NCBI RefSeq assembly: GCF_038900055.1
Contig: NZ_JBBMQM010000001.1
Location: 186,001-250,000, forward strand
Reading direction: 5' to 3'
Source of the DNA: Henriciella sp. AS95
GTDB lineage: Bacteria; Pseudomonadota; Alphaproteobacteria; Caulobacterales; Hyphomonadaceae
Length of the DNA stretch: 64,000 bases
How positions within the stretch are numbered: position 1 is the first letter of the stretch; each line of letters begins with the position of its first letter. Of the stretch, positions 45,049 to 53,060 are shown in pieces. Under the pieces are notes generated by a model. The model saw nothing but the letters and a program-made list of their open reading frames with translations, was not told the DNA's origin and did no database searches. Position numbers and translations under genes: made by a program.

Positions 45049-45274
45049 CGGCCGCGCACCGCTTCTGGCGGTAAACAGGGCTGTTTGGGGCAAATACAAT
45101 CGACGCGACGCGCAAATTGCGCCCCACTCGCCTGTGACAAGAATGCATCGCCCGCGCGGCTGGTGCGTTGAACTGGCTCGAATCGCGATTGGTTTCAGTG
45201 ACTTCGCGCCTTAAATACACCAAAGAGCTGCGTGAATCTGCTGCAGCCACAAGTGAGGACGGACTTCAGCTGCA

Positions 45275-46753
45275 ATGATCATACTCTTTCTCGTCATCCT
45301 GTTGATTGTCCTGGCCGGGGTCGCCGTCCTCTGGGCCTCCAGGCTGCCTGGAAGCGTGCTGATCAATCTTGGGCCGGAGACCACGGTCGAGTTGAAGCTG
45401 GTCGTGGCCATTCTGGCCGTCCTGCTGCTCGGCGCTGCCATGGCAGTCATATGGGGCGCGCTGACAGGCCTCCTCAAAATGCCATCCAAGTTCACGAAGT
45501 CGCGTGAGGCCTCCAAGACCCGCCACGCCAACAAGGCGCTTGCGGACGGCTTGCTGGCCGCCGAGGCTGGTGATGTGAACGCCGCGCGCCGCTATGCGAA
45601 CAAGGCGTCGAAACATGCCGAGGATGAGCGCCTCAAACTCCTCCTCGAAGCGCGCACCGCCGAAATTTCCGATGACTGGTCCGGGGCCGAGCGCGCCTGG
45701 GGACAGCTTGCCCGTCTGCCGGGCGGTCAGCTTGCCGGCCTCAAGGGTGCCGCCACAGCGGCCACGGAGCGCGGTGACATCGTCGCTGCAGAGACCCGCG
45801 CCCGCGAGGCGCTCGACATGCGCGCCGACGCCGAATGGCCCTTCAACGCCCTGTTCGACAGCCAGGTCGCGCGTGAGCATTGGCGCGAAGCCCTCGAAAC
45901 GCTCGCCATCGGCGAGAAACGCGGCACGATCAAGGGCGACAGCCTTCGCCGCCGCCGCGCCGTTCTTTATACGGCCCTCGCCTGCAGCCTGCCCAATGCC
46001 GAACGCCGCGACGCGCAGAAGCTGCTCGCCGACGCGATCAAGGCGGCCCCGACCTTCCCGCCAGCCGCCTATCATGGCGCTCGCCACCTGATGCTGGACG
46101 GCAAGCTGAAAGCAGCCCAGGGCGTGATCGAACTGGGCTGGAAGGCCAATCCTCACCCGGCACTGGCTCATCTCTGCCGCCGGCTCGACCCGAACGACAC
46201 ACCCAAGACGCAGATCGCCCGGCTGGAAGCACTCGCGGCGACCAATCCCGACGCCCGCGAGAGCCGCATCCTCAAGGCCGAGATTTCGATGGCCGATCGC
46301 AGCTGGATGAACGCGATCCGTATTCTTGCCCAACTCGTCGAGGAAAACCCGACCGCTCGCCTCTGCCTGCTGCTGGAACAGGCCCTGCGCGGCTATGGAG
46401 ACGAAGCCGAAGCCAATCGCTGGGGCCGTATGGCAGTCACCGCCTCGCGTGAGCCGGAATGGTCCGACATCGACCCGAAAGGCACCGCGTTCGATTATTC
46501 CCGCCGGGACTGGGCGCGTCTTGTCTATGCGTTCGGTGACGCCGGAAATCTGGTCCACCCACGCTATGAGGCCTATGGCCGCGAGCTTGAGGCCGGACGC
46601 CACATCGCCCTGCCGCCGCCGCAGCGCCGGACCACGCCGACGCCCACCCCGCCGTCTGAGCCGCCAGCGCCGATCAAACCGCGCGCGACCGAGGCTGCAC
46701 GGGCCATTTCATCCCCGCCGCTCGACTATGCGCGCGCCGATGATGACGACTAA
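45275..46753 (+). CDS. HemY-like protein with TPR repeats
   Basis: A 492-residue membrane protein with two N-terminal helices (IILFLVILLIVLAGVAVLW and VAILAVLLLGAAMAVIWGAL) forming the HemY N-terminal domain, then TPR-like helical repeats (ADGLLAAEAGDVNAARRYANKA) and a Pro-rich tail. It occurs after hemC-hemD in many proteobacteria but has no proven enzymatic step. The 226 bases before it hold no clear gene. Confidence 0.85.
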   Translation: MIILFLVILLIVLAGVAVLWASRLPGSVLINLGPETTVELKLVVAILAVLLLGAAMAVIWGALTGLLKMPSKFTKSREASKTRHANKALADGLLAAEAGDVNAARRYANKASKHAEDERLKLLLEARTAEISDDWSGAERAWGQLARLPGGQLAGLKGAATAATERGDIVAAETRAREALDMRADAEWPFNALFDSQVAREHWREALETLAIGEKRGTIKGDSLRRRRAVLYTALACSLPNAERRDAQKLLADAIKAAPTFPPAAYHGARHLMLDGKLKAAQGVIELGWKANPHPALAHLCRRLDPNDTPKTQIARLEALAATNPDARESRILKAEISMADRSWMNAIRILAQLVEENPTARLCLLLEQALRGYGDEAEANRWGRMAVTASREPEWSDIDPKGTAFDYSRRDWARLVYAFGDAGNLVHPRYEAYGRELEAGRHIALPPPQRRTTPTPTPPSEPPAPIKPRATEAARAISSPPLDYARADDDD

Positions 46754-46826
46754 GCGCTGCGCTTTGTGAAAACCGGGCTTGCGAGCAGGGGCATCAAAAT
46801 GTATTGAGGCGCCTTCTGAACGGTTC

Positions 46827-46902
46827 GCCGCTATAGCTCAGCTGGTAGAGCATCGCATTCGTAATGCGGGGGTCAGGTGTTCAAGTCACCTTAGCGGCAC
46901 CA
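46827..46902 (+). tRNA. tRNA-Thr (anticodon CGT)
   Basis: A 76-base cloverleaf with a perfect acceptor stem (GCCGCTA/TAGCGGC), D arm GCTC/GAGC, anticodon stem TCGCA/TGCGG with loop TTCGTAA (anticodon CGT at 46860-46862, reading ACG), T arm AGGTG/CACCT with loop TTCAAGT, and encoded CCA. It stands alone. Its final CA is the start of the inverted repeat that follows. Confidence 0.95.
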
Positions 46903-46963
46903 TTCAAATCCGGTTTGCTTCGCAAAAAAATCGATCCAGTGGATCGATTTTAGGATTTGAATG
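46901..46963. repeat. three-way-junction inverted repeat fused to tRNA-Thr
   Basis: An outer 11-base perfect inverted repeat CATTCAAATCC (46901-46911) / GGATTTGAATG (46953-46963) encloses two further hairpins: TTTGC-TTC-GCAAA (46914-46926) and AAAATCGATCC-AGT-GGATCGATTTT (46927-46951). The outer arm uses the last two bases of the tRNA CCA. The whole can fold on either strand into a small cloverleaf-like structure. Confidence 0.8.
46927..46951 (+). terminator. likely terminator of tRNA-Thr
   Basis: AAAATCGATCC-AGT-GGATCGATTTT, an 11-pair stem with a three-base loop whose right arm ends in TTTT. It could terminate from either side. Confidence 0.6.
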
Positions 46964-47035
46964 CCCCGGCAGGGGCCATAGTTCTTGATTCCGTATCGGC
47001 ACTTCCGCCCCACATGAATCGCGTTCAAGGCTGTC

Positions 47036-48361
47036 TCAGGGCTGCGCTGTTTCCGCTGCACCTTGGCCATCTTCCTCGCCAGCACCAGTTTTGCGCTCCG
47101 AATGGACAAGTTTGTTGTAAACCCGTGTCAGCGGGCTTTTGACCATGGGGATGTAGGGCCGCTTGATGACGGCAGCCGCGCGCGCATTGATCCGGATGAA
47201 CGCGAAGCCCGCAAGCCCCAGATAAACCACAGCGATGTAAACGAAGAGCGCCGCCGGGGCGAAAATCGACATGGCGATCGCGCCCGCCATCGCGCCCACC
47301 GTCGAGCCTAGCCCGTGCAGCAAAAGCAGGCCGCCACTGGTCGCCACGGCTTTTCCCGGCGCAGCATGGTCATTGGCGTGGGCCGCACAAATCCCGAATG
47401 TCGGAATGATCAGCCCGCCGAACAGGAAGGCGAGGCCGAGCAACATTGTCTGAGATGTTCCAGCCAGCATCGCCACCAGAACGGCTGCGCCAGCGCCGAG
47501 AGACGAACTTCCAATAATCACCACGCGCCGGTCGATCCGGTCTGACAGGGCGCCCATCGGAAACTGAAACACCCCCGCCCCGATAATCGCCGTACTCATG
47601 AACGCCGCCACCATCGCTGGCGCATAGCCAGCTTTCTGGACAAAGACCGGCGCGACGCCCCAGAAGGCCGCATTGGCCAGGCCAGTCGCCGCCGCCCCGA
47701 CAGCCCCCACCGGCGATGTCCTGTAAAGCTCGCCGATATCGAGCTTGGCGGTTTCGAGCGGCGCCGGCGAGTGGACCTGCGTCAGGGCAATCGGGACGAG
47801 CGCAATCGAGATCAGGATCGAGACGAGCACAAACAGGTAAAAGCCTGAGGGAGAGGCCGTCGCCAGCAGCGCATTGCCGATCGTCACCGCGCCGAGATCG
47901 ACGATGCGGTAGACTGACAGGATCTTGCCGCGATTTTCATTCGTCGCACGCTCATTGATCCAGCTTTCGAGCACCATGGTGAGGCCGGCAAAGCTGAACC
48001 CTGTGACGAAGCGCAGGACGGCCCAGGCCGTGGCATCGACAAATATGAGATGAGCCAGCGCGCTCGACGAGGCGACAGAGGCAAGCGCGACGAAGGTCCG
48101 GATATGGCCGACCGTCTTGATGGTCTTCGGCACGAACCGGCAGCCCAGGATGAAACCTGCAAAATAGGCTGATGTCAGCGCGCCGATGACGGCCGTCGGA
48201 AATCCTTCGAGATCGCCCCGGACAGCCAGGAGCGTCCCCTGGAGCCCGTTTCCTGCATACAGGATCGCGGTCGCGAGCAGGAGCGAACCGATAGCGGAAA
48301 TGGTCCTGATCATATGACTGGCCAGCGCTTTGAAGAGAGGTCGACCTCTGCAGGTGCGCAT
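47036..48361 (-). CDS. MFS transporter
   Basis: A 441-residue inner-membrane transporter with about twelve hydrophobic helices. N-terminal half starts LLLATAILYAGNGLQGTLL, resembling YcaD-like MFS carriers; MVLESWINERATNENRGK is the conserved cytoplasmic segment of that group. The substrate is unknown. ATG 48313 is a possible later start. Confidence 0.88.
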   Translation of the reverse strand: MRTCRGRPLFKALASHMIRTISAIGSLLLATAILYAGNGLQGTLLAVRGDLEGFPTAVIGALTSAYFAGFILGCRFVPKTIKTVGHIRTFVALASVASSSALAHLIFVDATAWAVLRFVTGFSFAGLTMVLESWINERATNENRGKILSVYRIVDLGAVTIGNALLATASPSGFYLFVLVSILISIALVPIALTQVHSPAPLETAKLDIGELYRTSPVGAVGAAATGLANAAFWGVAPVFVQKAGYAPAMVAAFMSTAIIGAGVFQFPMGALSDRIDRRVVIIGSSSLGAGAAVLVAMLAGTSQTMLLGLAFLFGGLIIPTFGICAAHANDHAAPGKAVATSGGLLLLHGLGSTVGAMAGAIAMSIFAPAALFVYIAVVYLGLAGFAFIRINARAAAVIKRPYIPMVKSPLTRVYNKLVHSERKTGAGEEDGQGAAETAQP

Positions 48362-48471
48362 ATCTCAAATGGCCGGTCATCCAATTTTGCGGATGAGCGC
48401 GTCCGATTGCTGCAAGTGCGAAATGATTGTGCAGACGCTGCGTCAACTGAGCAGCGTTCTCGCAGGCATGG

Positions 48472-49008
48472 CTAGGCCAGCGGATAGTCCGCCACGGGCA
48501 CATACACACTCTTCTTGCCGCTGCGCAGGGCGCTCTCGAAGAGGTGGAACCGGTCAGCTGTCCATGGCCCTGCCCGCAAGACCTGCCAGCGCTCTGACCA
48601 GGCCCTGACATCCTCCAGCCGCGCATTATTCAGATAGGCGAGCGTAATGTGCGGGCGGAACGGCTTTGCGTCGGGAGACAGACCAATTTTCGCCGCCGCC
48701 TTCCGGCACGCTTTTGCCAGCGCCTCGAGGGGTTCGGTCCGCTTCACCGTCGCGTAGACGAGCCCCGGCTCCTTGCGGCCAAACCAGCCAACGCCCTCGA
48801 TCTCCAGATCAAGCTGCGGCGCCTCGATGTCACCGATGGCCTGATCAAGCTCTTCAGCGTCAGGCACAGTGACATCGCCAAAGAAGGCAAGCGTGATGTG
48901 AAAATGCTCGCGTTCCCGCCAGTTCGCGCCATTCAGGCCGGTCTGCAGCGGCTCCAGCCGATCGATCACATCTTCGGGAACAGGCAGGGCGGCGAAAAGT
49001 CGGATCAT
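48472..49008 (-). CDS. thpR: RNA 2',3'-cyclic phosphodiesterase
   Basis: A 178-residue member of the 2H phosphoesterase superfamily, with both catalytic motifs visible: HITLAFFG near residue 39 and HITLAYLN near 124. ThpR opens 2',3'-cyclic phosphates on RNA to 2'-phosphates. Length and MIRLFAALPVPEDV start fit the family. Transcribed downstream of the DUF2853 gene on the same strand. Confidence 0.93.
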   Translation of the reverse strand: MIRLFAALPVPEDVIDRLEPLQTGLNGANWREREHFHITLAFFGDVTVPDAEELDQAIGDIEAPQLDLEIEGVGWFGRKEPGLVYATVKRTEPLEALAKACRKAAAKIGLSPDAKPFRPHITLAYLNNARLEDVRAWSERWQVLRAGPWTADRFHLFESALRSGKKSVYVPVADYPLA

Positions 49009-49023
49009 GTCAGCCTCAAATGA

Positions 49024-49052
49024 AGACGCCCGGCCAGCCTGACCGGGCGTCT
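49024..49052 (-). terminator. hairpin between the DUF2853 and thpR genes
   Basis: AGACGCCCGG-9 nt-CCGGGCGTCT, a ten-pair perfect stem; on the minus strand it is followed by TCATTT only, so termination may be partial. Confidence 0.6.
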
Positions 49053-49086
49053 CAATAAATTCAATATCTGCCGATCTATGAAGCTT

Positions 49087-49419
49087 CTAGCTTGCCAGAT
49101 CGTCCAGTTTCTTGAAGTGCTCAGCGAGCAGGTAATAGAACGTCACGCGAGACTTGTTGGAGCCTTCCGGCTTCAGCTTCTCGCAGATCTTCCCGATCGC
49201 TGCGTCGATTTCATCGTTCTTTTCCGCGAGTCCCAGCTTCCCGCGGCAGAACTTTTCGCGCACCCGCTGCAGTTCACCCTCATCGGAGCATGAAACGAGC
49301 GACGAGTCGCGATTACGAAGTGCGATGCCCAGATGACCGACAATCTTCTCAGCGGCCTTCTGATTATACCCCTTTGCGTACTTTTTAATATTGTCAGCGT
49401 ACGCTGATGCGTCTGCCAT
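49087..49419 (-). CDS. DUF2853-family protein
   Basis: A 110-residue soluble protein starting MADASAYADNIKKYAKG and containing the DUF2853 core (VVGHLGIALRNRDSSLV-like region, then KICEKLKPEGSNKSRVTFYYL). Function of the family is unknown. AAGGGG lies before the chosen ATG; a longer frame to 49506 reads into the intergenic region. Confidence 0.82.
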   Translation of the reverse strand: MADASAYADNIKKYAKGYNQKAAEKIVGHLGIALRNRDSSLVSCSDEGELQRVREKFCRGKLGLAEKNDEIDAAIGKICEKLKPEGSNKSRVTFYYLLAEHFKKLDDLAS

Positions 49420-49521
49420 TTGGTTTATCCCCTTATTTTGCGATTCATCCCGCTGTTGCCGTAACGACAGCAGCAGCATGCTGCTACCGACAGTTAAGAA
49501 AGTCAAACACTGGTTTTTAAC

Positions 49522-50574
49522 TTATGGGCAAGGTGAAGGCTGTTTCAAATGCAGCGTGTTTACGTCATTTTCCATGTCTTCAGTCCATTCCAGCTGGAAC
49601 GCATCAATGCAGGTCTTCAGTTGATCCATCGTCGTCGCACCGATGATTGTGGATCCCATGAAATGGCGTGTATCGCAGAAACGAAGGGCGAACTGGGCCG
49701 GGTCGATGCCGTATTTGGCGGCAAGATCGAGATAGGAATTGATCGCCGCTTCGGCGCCGGGTTTTTCATATCTTTGCAATCGTTCGAACAATTGTTTGCG
49801 CGACCCTTTCGGAAGCGCTCCATTTCGATATTTCCCGCTTAGGTAGCCCTGGGCGAGCGGTGAGTAGGCCAGCAGACTCACTTTCTCGCGCACACAACAC
49901 TCTTCCAGCCCGCCCTCAAATGTCCGGTTTACAAGGTTGTAGGCGTTCTGGATCGACTGGATCCGGGGCAGGCTATTTTTTTCGCTCTCGGCGATAAACC
50001 GCATGACCCCGTATGCGTTCTCGTTCGACAGGCCGATATGCCGGATGCGCCCGGCTTTCACATGCGCGTCGAGGTGCGAGAGAATAGCCTCGAAGGCCTC
50101 ATATTCAACTTCATATTGACGCGGTGCCAGCTGCGTCCCGAACGTCGCGGCCGGCCGGTCCGGCCAGTGCAGCTGGTAAAGATCGATATAGTCGGTCTGC
50201 AGGCGTTTGAGGCTCTTTTCCACGGCCTCGTCGACTTGCTCCTTGGTCTGGCGCGTCAGCTCGACCTCGCCATCCCGGGTCCAGGTCATCTGCGAGCGGC
50301 CGGATATCTTAGAAGCGAGGATGATATCCTTTCGCTTCCCGGTCTTCTTGAACCAGGTGCCGATGATTTCTTCGGTCCGCCCCTGTGTCTCCGGCTTTGG
50401 CGGCACAGCGTACATTTCGGCCGTGTCGAAGAAGTTGATGCCGCGCTCGACGGCGTAATCCATCTGCGCGTGGCCCTCCTCTTCGGTGTTCTGTTCCCCC
50501 CAGGTCATCGTGCCGAGGCAACAAGCGGTAACATTAATATCCGTTGAGCCGAGCTTGCGCATTTTATCGGGCAT
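49522..50574 (-). CDS. aldo/keto reductase (Tas-like)
   Basis: A 350-residue NADPH-dependent oxidoreductase. The tetrad is readable: D in INFFDTAEMY, Y in the same motif, K in IILASKIS and H in LYQLHWPD. The PPKPETQGRTEEIIG insertion marks the Tas subfamily. Cytoplasmic; substrate unknown. It is divergent from the Bax-inhibitor gene, with a heat-shock promoter for the latter in the gap. Confidence 0.92.
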   Translation of the reverse strand: MPDKMRKLGSTDINVTACCLGTMTWGEQNTEEEGHAQMDYAVERGINFFDTAEMYAVPPKPETQGRTEEIIGTWFKKTGKRKDIILASKISGRSQMTWTRDGEVELTRQTKEQVDEAVEKSLKRLQTDYIDLYQLHWPDRPAATFGTQLAPRQYEVEYEAFEAILSHLDAHVKAGRIRHIGLSNENAYGVMRFIAESEKNSLPRIQSIQNAYNLVNRTFEGGLEECCVREKVSLLAYSPLAQGYLSGKYRNGALPKGSRKQLFERLQRYEKPGAEAAINSYLDLAAKYGIDPAQFALRFCDTRHFMGSTIIGATTMDQLKTCIDAFQLEWTEDMENDVNTLHLKQPSPCP

Positions 50575-50640
50575 TCAAAATTCCTTTTTTAATCGACCTT
50601 TAGGATACGAAGACCCACACCAGCTGTTCAACCGGTTTTC

Positions 50641-50670
50641 CTTGAACTGACGGGGATTTTCACCCATATT
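50641..50670 (+). promoter_or_regulatory. sigma-32-like promoter of the Bax-inhibitor-1 gene
   Basis: CTTGAA (50641-50646), 15-base spacer, ACCCATATT (50662-50670), nearly the heat-shock consensus CTTGAA-N13-17-CCCCATnT, about 50 bases before the ATG. The arrangement matches that of clpB in this window. Confidence 0.7.
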
Positions 50671-50718
50671 ATCGCTAATCGGCATGGTCTTCATGCCGGC
50701 CTTTCGAAAGAGGGATTA

Positions 50719-51501
50719 ATGAACGACTATAACTCAACTGTTGCCCGCGGTGGGTCGATGGATGCGAGCGTTGATGCAGGTCTGCGGACCTTCATGCTCG
50801 GCGTCTATACGAAACTGACCTACGGCATTGCCCTGTCCGGCCTGCTTGCTTTTGCAGCTGGCACCTGGGAACCGCTGACACAGCTGATCTTCGGCACACC
50901 GCTTTATTATGTGGTGGCCTTCGCTCCTGTGGCCCTGATCTTCGGCTCGATGTTCTTCATGAAGAACCCGTCGCCCACCGGATCGGCCATCCTTTACTGG
51001 GCGATTGTAACCTTTGTCGGCCTCGGCCTCGGCGTCTATTTCTACATGGCGTCCAGCGGCATGAGCTACTCCACGGCTGGCGGTATCAAGCAGTCGCTGA
51101 ACTATATGACGATCGCGAAAGCGTTCTTCATCACAGCGTCGGCCTTCGGTGCCCTGTCCCTGTGGGGCTACACCACGAAACGTGACCTGTCGGCCATTGG
51201 CAGCTTCGCCATCATGGCGATCTGGGCCCTGTTTGCGGTCTCTGTCATCTACATGTTCCTGCCAATGCTCGGCATCATGGAACCGTCTTCCGGCATGGAA
51301 TGGCTGATCTCGGGTGGCTTTGCGCTGCTCTCGGCTGTCCTCGTCGCCTGGCAGACCCAGGAACTGAAGGAAGGCTATTACAGCCTCGCCGGTGATGGTC
51401 GCAGCCTCGCTGTGATGACCAATTGGGGCGCGCTGAACTTCTTCATCATGTTCGTGAACATGTTCCGCTTCGTTCTGATGATGCTCGCCTCACGCGACTA
51501 G
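50719..51501 (+). CDS. Bax inhibitor-1/YccA-family membrane protein
   Basis: A 260-residue protein with seven predicted membrane helices (for example YGIALSGLLAFAAGTW, VALIFGSMFFM, ALFAVSVIYMFLPMLGI). YccA relatives interact with and modulate the membrane protease FtsH in E. coli. The heat-shock promoter upstream is consistent with such a protein-quality role, as inference. It ends at a strong terminator. Confidence 0.9.
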   Translation: MNDYNSTVARGGSMDASVDAGLRTFMLGVYTKLTYGIALSGLLAFAAGTWEPLTQLIFGTPLYYVVAFAPVALIFGSMFFMKNPSPTGSAILYWAIVTFVGLGLGVYFYMASSGMSYSTAGGIKQSLNYMTIAKAFFITASAFGALSLWGYTTKRDLSAIGSFAIMAIWALFAVSVIYMFLPMLGIMEPSSGMEWLISGGFALLSAVLVAWQTQELKEGYYSLAGDGRSLAVMTNWGALNFFIMFVNMFRFVLMMLASRD

Positions 51502-51525
51502 ATCAGACAAGCCAACACACATCAG

Positions 51526-51557
51526 AAAGCCCCGGGCCTCGCGTCCGGGGCTTTTTT
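51526..51557 (+). terminator. terminator of the Bax-inhibitor-1 gene
   Basis: AAAGCCCCGG-9 nt-CCGGGGCTTT then TTT; ten pairs and a six-T run. Confidence 0.88.
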
Positions 51558-51588
51558 CTTGACTCCAAGAGCCCACAGAGACACCCTC

Positions 51589-51603
51589 GAACAAATCAAG
51601 AAC
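51589..51603. promoter_or_regulatory. LexA/SOS box before mmcB
   Basis: GAAC-AAATCAA-GAAC, the exact reverse complement of the alphaproteobacterial LexA box GTTC-N7-GTTC, 20 bases before the mmcB ATG and overlapping the presumed promoter (GATATA at 51605). Confidence 0.8.
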
Positions 51604-51623
51604 TGATATATGTGGAGGCGGTG

Positions 51624-52082
51624 ATGGCTGATGATCACCTCAACCCCTGTGCCAGCGATATCTGCCGGGGCGTCCTGCGTCTCTTCGGCGATATGAGCCT
51701 GGCGGGCGTCACCGAAATGACGCTCACAAACGGACGGCGCGCAGACATCGCTGCGATTGACCCAAGAGGTGAGATCACGATTGTCGAGGTGAAAAGCTCG
51801 ATTGCCGACTTCCGGTCCGATGCCAAGTGGCCGGACTACCGCCCGTTCTGCGATTACTTCTATTTCGCGGTGGGGCATGGCTTCCCGAAAGACATTATCC
51901 CTGATGAGACAGGCCTGATCGTTGCTGATGGCTTCGGCGGCGCGGTTCTTCGTGCGCCCGCCAAAACGCCCATCGCCGCCGCGCGCCGCAAGGCCGTGAC
52001 CCTGCGCTTCGCACGTCTGGCCGCGAACCGGCTTAATTTTGGCGCGGAACCTGCACCGGCAGACCTGATATCCCAATCGTGA
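51624..52082 (+). CDS. mmcB: MmcB-family DNA repair protein
   Basis: A 152-residue protein of the PD-(D/E)XK nuclease-like MmcB family, named for mitomycin C sensitivity in Caulobacter. The nuclease-like core shows RRADIAAIDPRGEITIVEVKSS, with the D..(E)xK pattern (ADIA...VEVKSS). The start has GGAGG five bases upstream. A LexA box lies in front, so SOS induction is expected. The next gene, 48 bases on, encodes a protein with a clamp-binding motif. Confidence 0.9.
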   Translation: MADDHLNPCASDICRGVLRLFGDMSLAGVTEMTLTNGRRADIAAIDPRGEITIVEVKSSIADFRSDAKWPDYRPFCDYFYFAVGHGFPKDIIPDETGLIVADGFGGAVLRAPAKTPIAAARRKAVTLRFARLAANRLNFGAEPAPADLISQS

Positions 52083-52130
52083 TGCACCGCCTTCTGGACG
52101 GTACGCCAAAGAGCCCCTAGCTGACACATT

Positions 52131-52670
52131 ATGAGCCTCGCCTATCCTCTTGCCCGCACTGCCGATGACGCCCTCAAGGGCGGCGACCACGCGGCGCGCA
52201 CGCGCTACGAGGCCGAGGATCTAGCTGGCGACACGCCGATCCTTTCGCTTGAAACCGAATGGCTGAACCCGGCGAGCAGCGATGTCCCCGCCCTGATGAA
52301 ACAGGCCGAGTCCGGCGAGGCAAAAGGCTTCATTCAGGTCTATGAGGACGCAGACGGCAAACCTGTTCTCGCCGTCACTTACTGGAAGCTCGGTGAAACA
52401 CCGTCGAAGACCAGGACGAAACAGAAAGCCGAAGCACCCAAGCCCACCCCAAAGCCTGCGAAAAAGAAGGTTGAAGAGAGCGACCATACGGACGATCTCT
52501 ATTTCCGGCATGGCCGCACACGGCCGTCACGGCGCAAGAAACATGTCGATCCGCGTCAGATGGATTTGTTCATCAGCCCCGACCAGCGCGGCTATGAGCA
52601 CAAGGATCCGAACAATCCCAATACGATGCTGACGGATGAAGAAGGCGACGGCACGACGTTTGGCGGATAG
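52131..52670 (+). CDS. unknown protein with a beta-clamp-binding motif
   Basis: A 179-residue hydrophilic protein, no family recognised. Residues 1-95 look folded (TRYEAEDLAGDTPILSLETE, then IQVYEDADGKPVLAVTYW); residues 96-130 are a Lys/Pro-rich linker (KPTPKPAKKK); the tail carries QMDLF at 143-147, a close match to the QL[SD]LF pentapeptide by which polymerases and repair proteins bind the DnaN sliding clamp. It lies 48 bases after mmcB with no terminator between, so it is probably in the same SOS-controlled transcript. Confidence 0.75.
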   Translation: MSLAYPLARTADDALKGGDHAARTRYEAEDLAGDTPILSLETEWLNPASSDVPALMKQAESGEAKGFIQVYEDADGKPVLAVTYWKLGETPSKTRTKQKAEAPKPTPKPAKKKVEESDHTDDLYFRHGRTRPSRRKKHVDPRQMDLFISPDQRGYEHKDPNNPNTMLTDEEGDGTTFGG

Positions 52671-52675
52671 CCTTA

Positions 52676-52810
52676 TCAGGCTGCGAAGTGAGAAAACATC
52701 CGTGCGGCAATGCCCAGGGCAAGCACTGCCATCAAAATATAGGCGAGCATGCGAAGTCCCGGCTTCTCATTCGGGCCGACATCCTCATTCCACCATCTAG
52801 TCAGTGACAT
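52676..52810 (-). CDS. tiny membrane protein, paralog A
   Basis: A 44-residue ORF beginning MSLTRWWNEDVGPNEKPGLR and continuing into one hydrophobic helix (MLAYILMAVLALGIAARMF). It is clearly related to the ORF at 52892-53029: both share RWWNED, E-K-x-G-L-R, A-Y-x-L-M and a final HF. An in-frame ATG nine bases upstream (52819) is an alternative start. Conservation between two copies argues that both are real genes. Function unknown. Confidence 0.7.
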   Translation of the reverse strand: MSLTRWWNEDVGPNEKPGLRMLAYILMAVLALGIAARMFSHFAA

Positions 52811-52891
52811 GTGTCTCATGCGAAAACTTTAGCAGAATTCATGTGAGATTTCGAGGCGCTCGCAGGGAGAGTCCAAGCCCACCAGGGACGA

Positions 52892-53029
52892 TCAGAAAAA
52901 ATGCGCGCCGATGCGTAGCCCGACCGCCGCGACCAGAATGGTCATCAGGCTATAGGCCGCGATCCGCAAACCTGTTTTTTCGCGGCGACCGGCGTCTTCA
53001 TTCCACCATCTGGGTAAACGTGCGGGCAT
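52892..53029 (-). CDS. tiny membrane protein, paralog B
   Basis: A 45-residue ORF beginning MPARLPRWWNEDAGRREK and continuing as one membrane helix (IAAYSLMTILVAAVGLRIGA) with HFF at the end. Paralogous to the 52676-52810 ORF, same strand, 81 bases upstream of it. It lies just downstream of msrB and could be in its transcript. Function unknown. Confidence 0.7.
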   Translation of the reverse strand: MPARLPRWWNEDAGRREKTGLRIAAYSLMTILVAAVGLRIGAHFF

Positions 53030-53060
53030 CCTGAACGTTAACACAACCTGAAGGAGAATC

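Noticed and set aside
45143-45214. 24-residue ORF (MHRPRGWCVE...) before the HemY-like gene
   Set aside because: No ribosome site, no second copy and no hydrophobic or conserved feature; likely chance.
45266-46603. 445-residue open frame antisense to the HemY-like gene
   Set aside because: It is a shadow produced by high GC: no recognisable domains, no ribosome site, and the plus-strand gene has clear family features.
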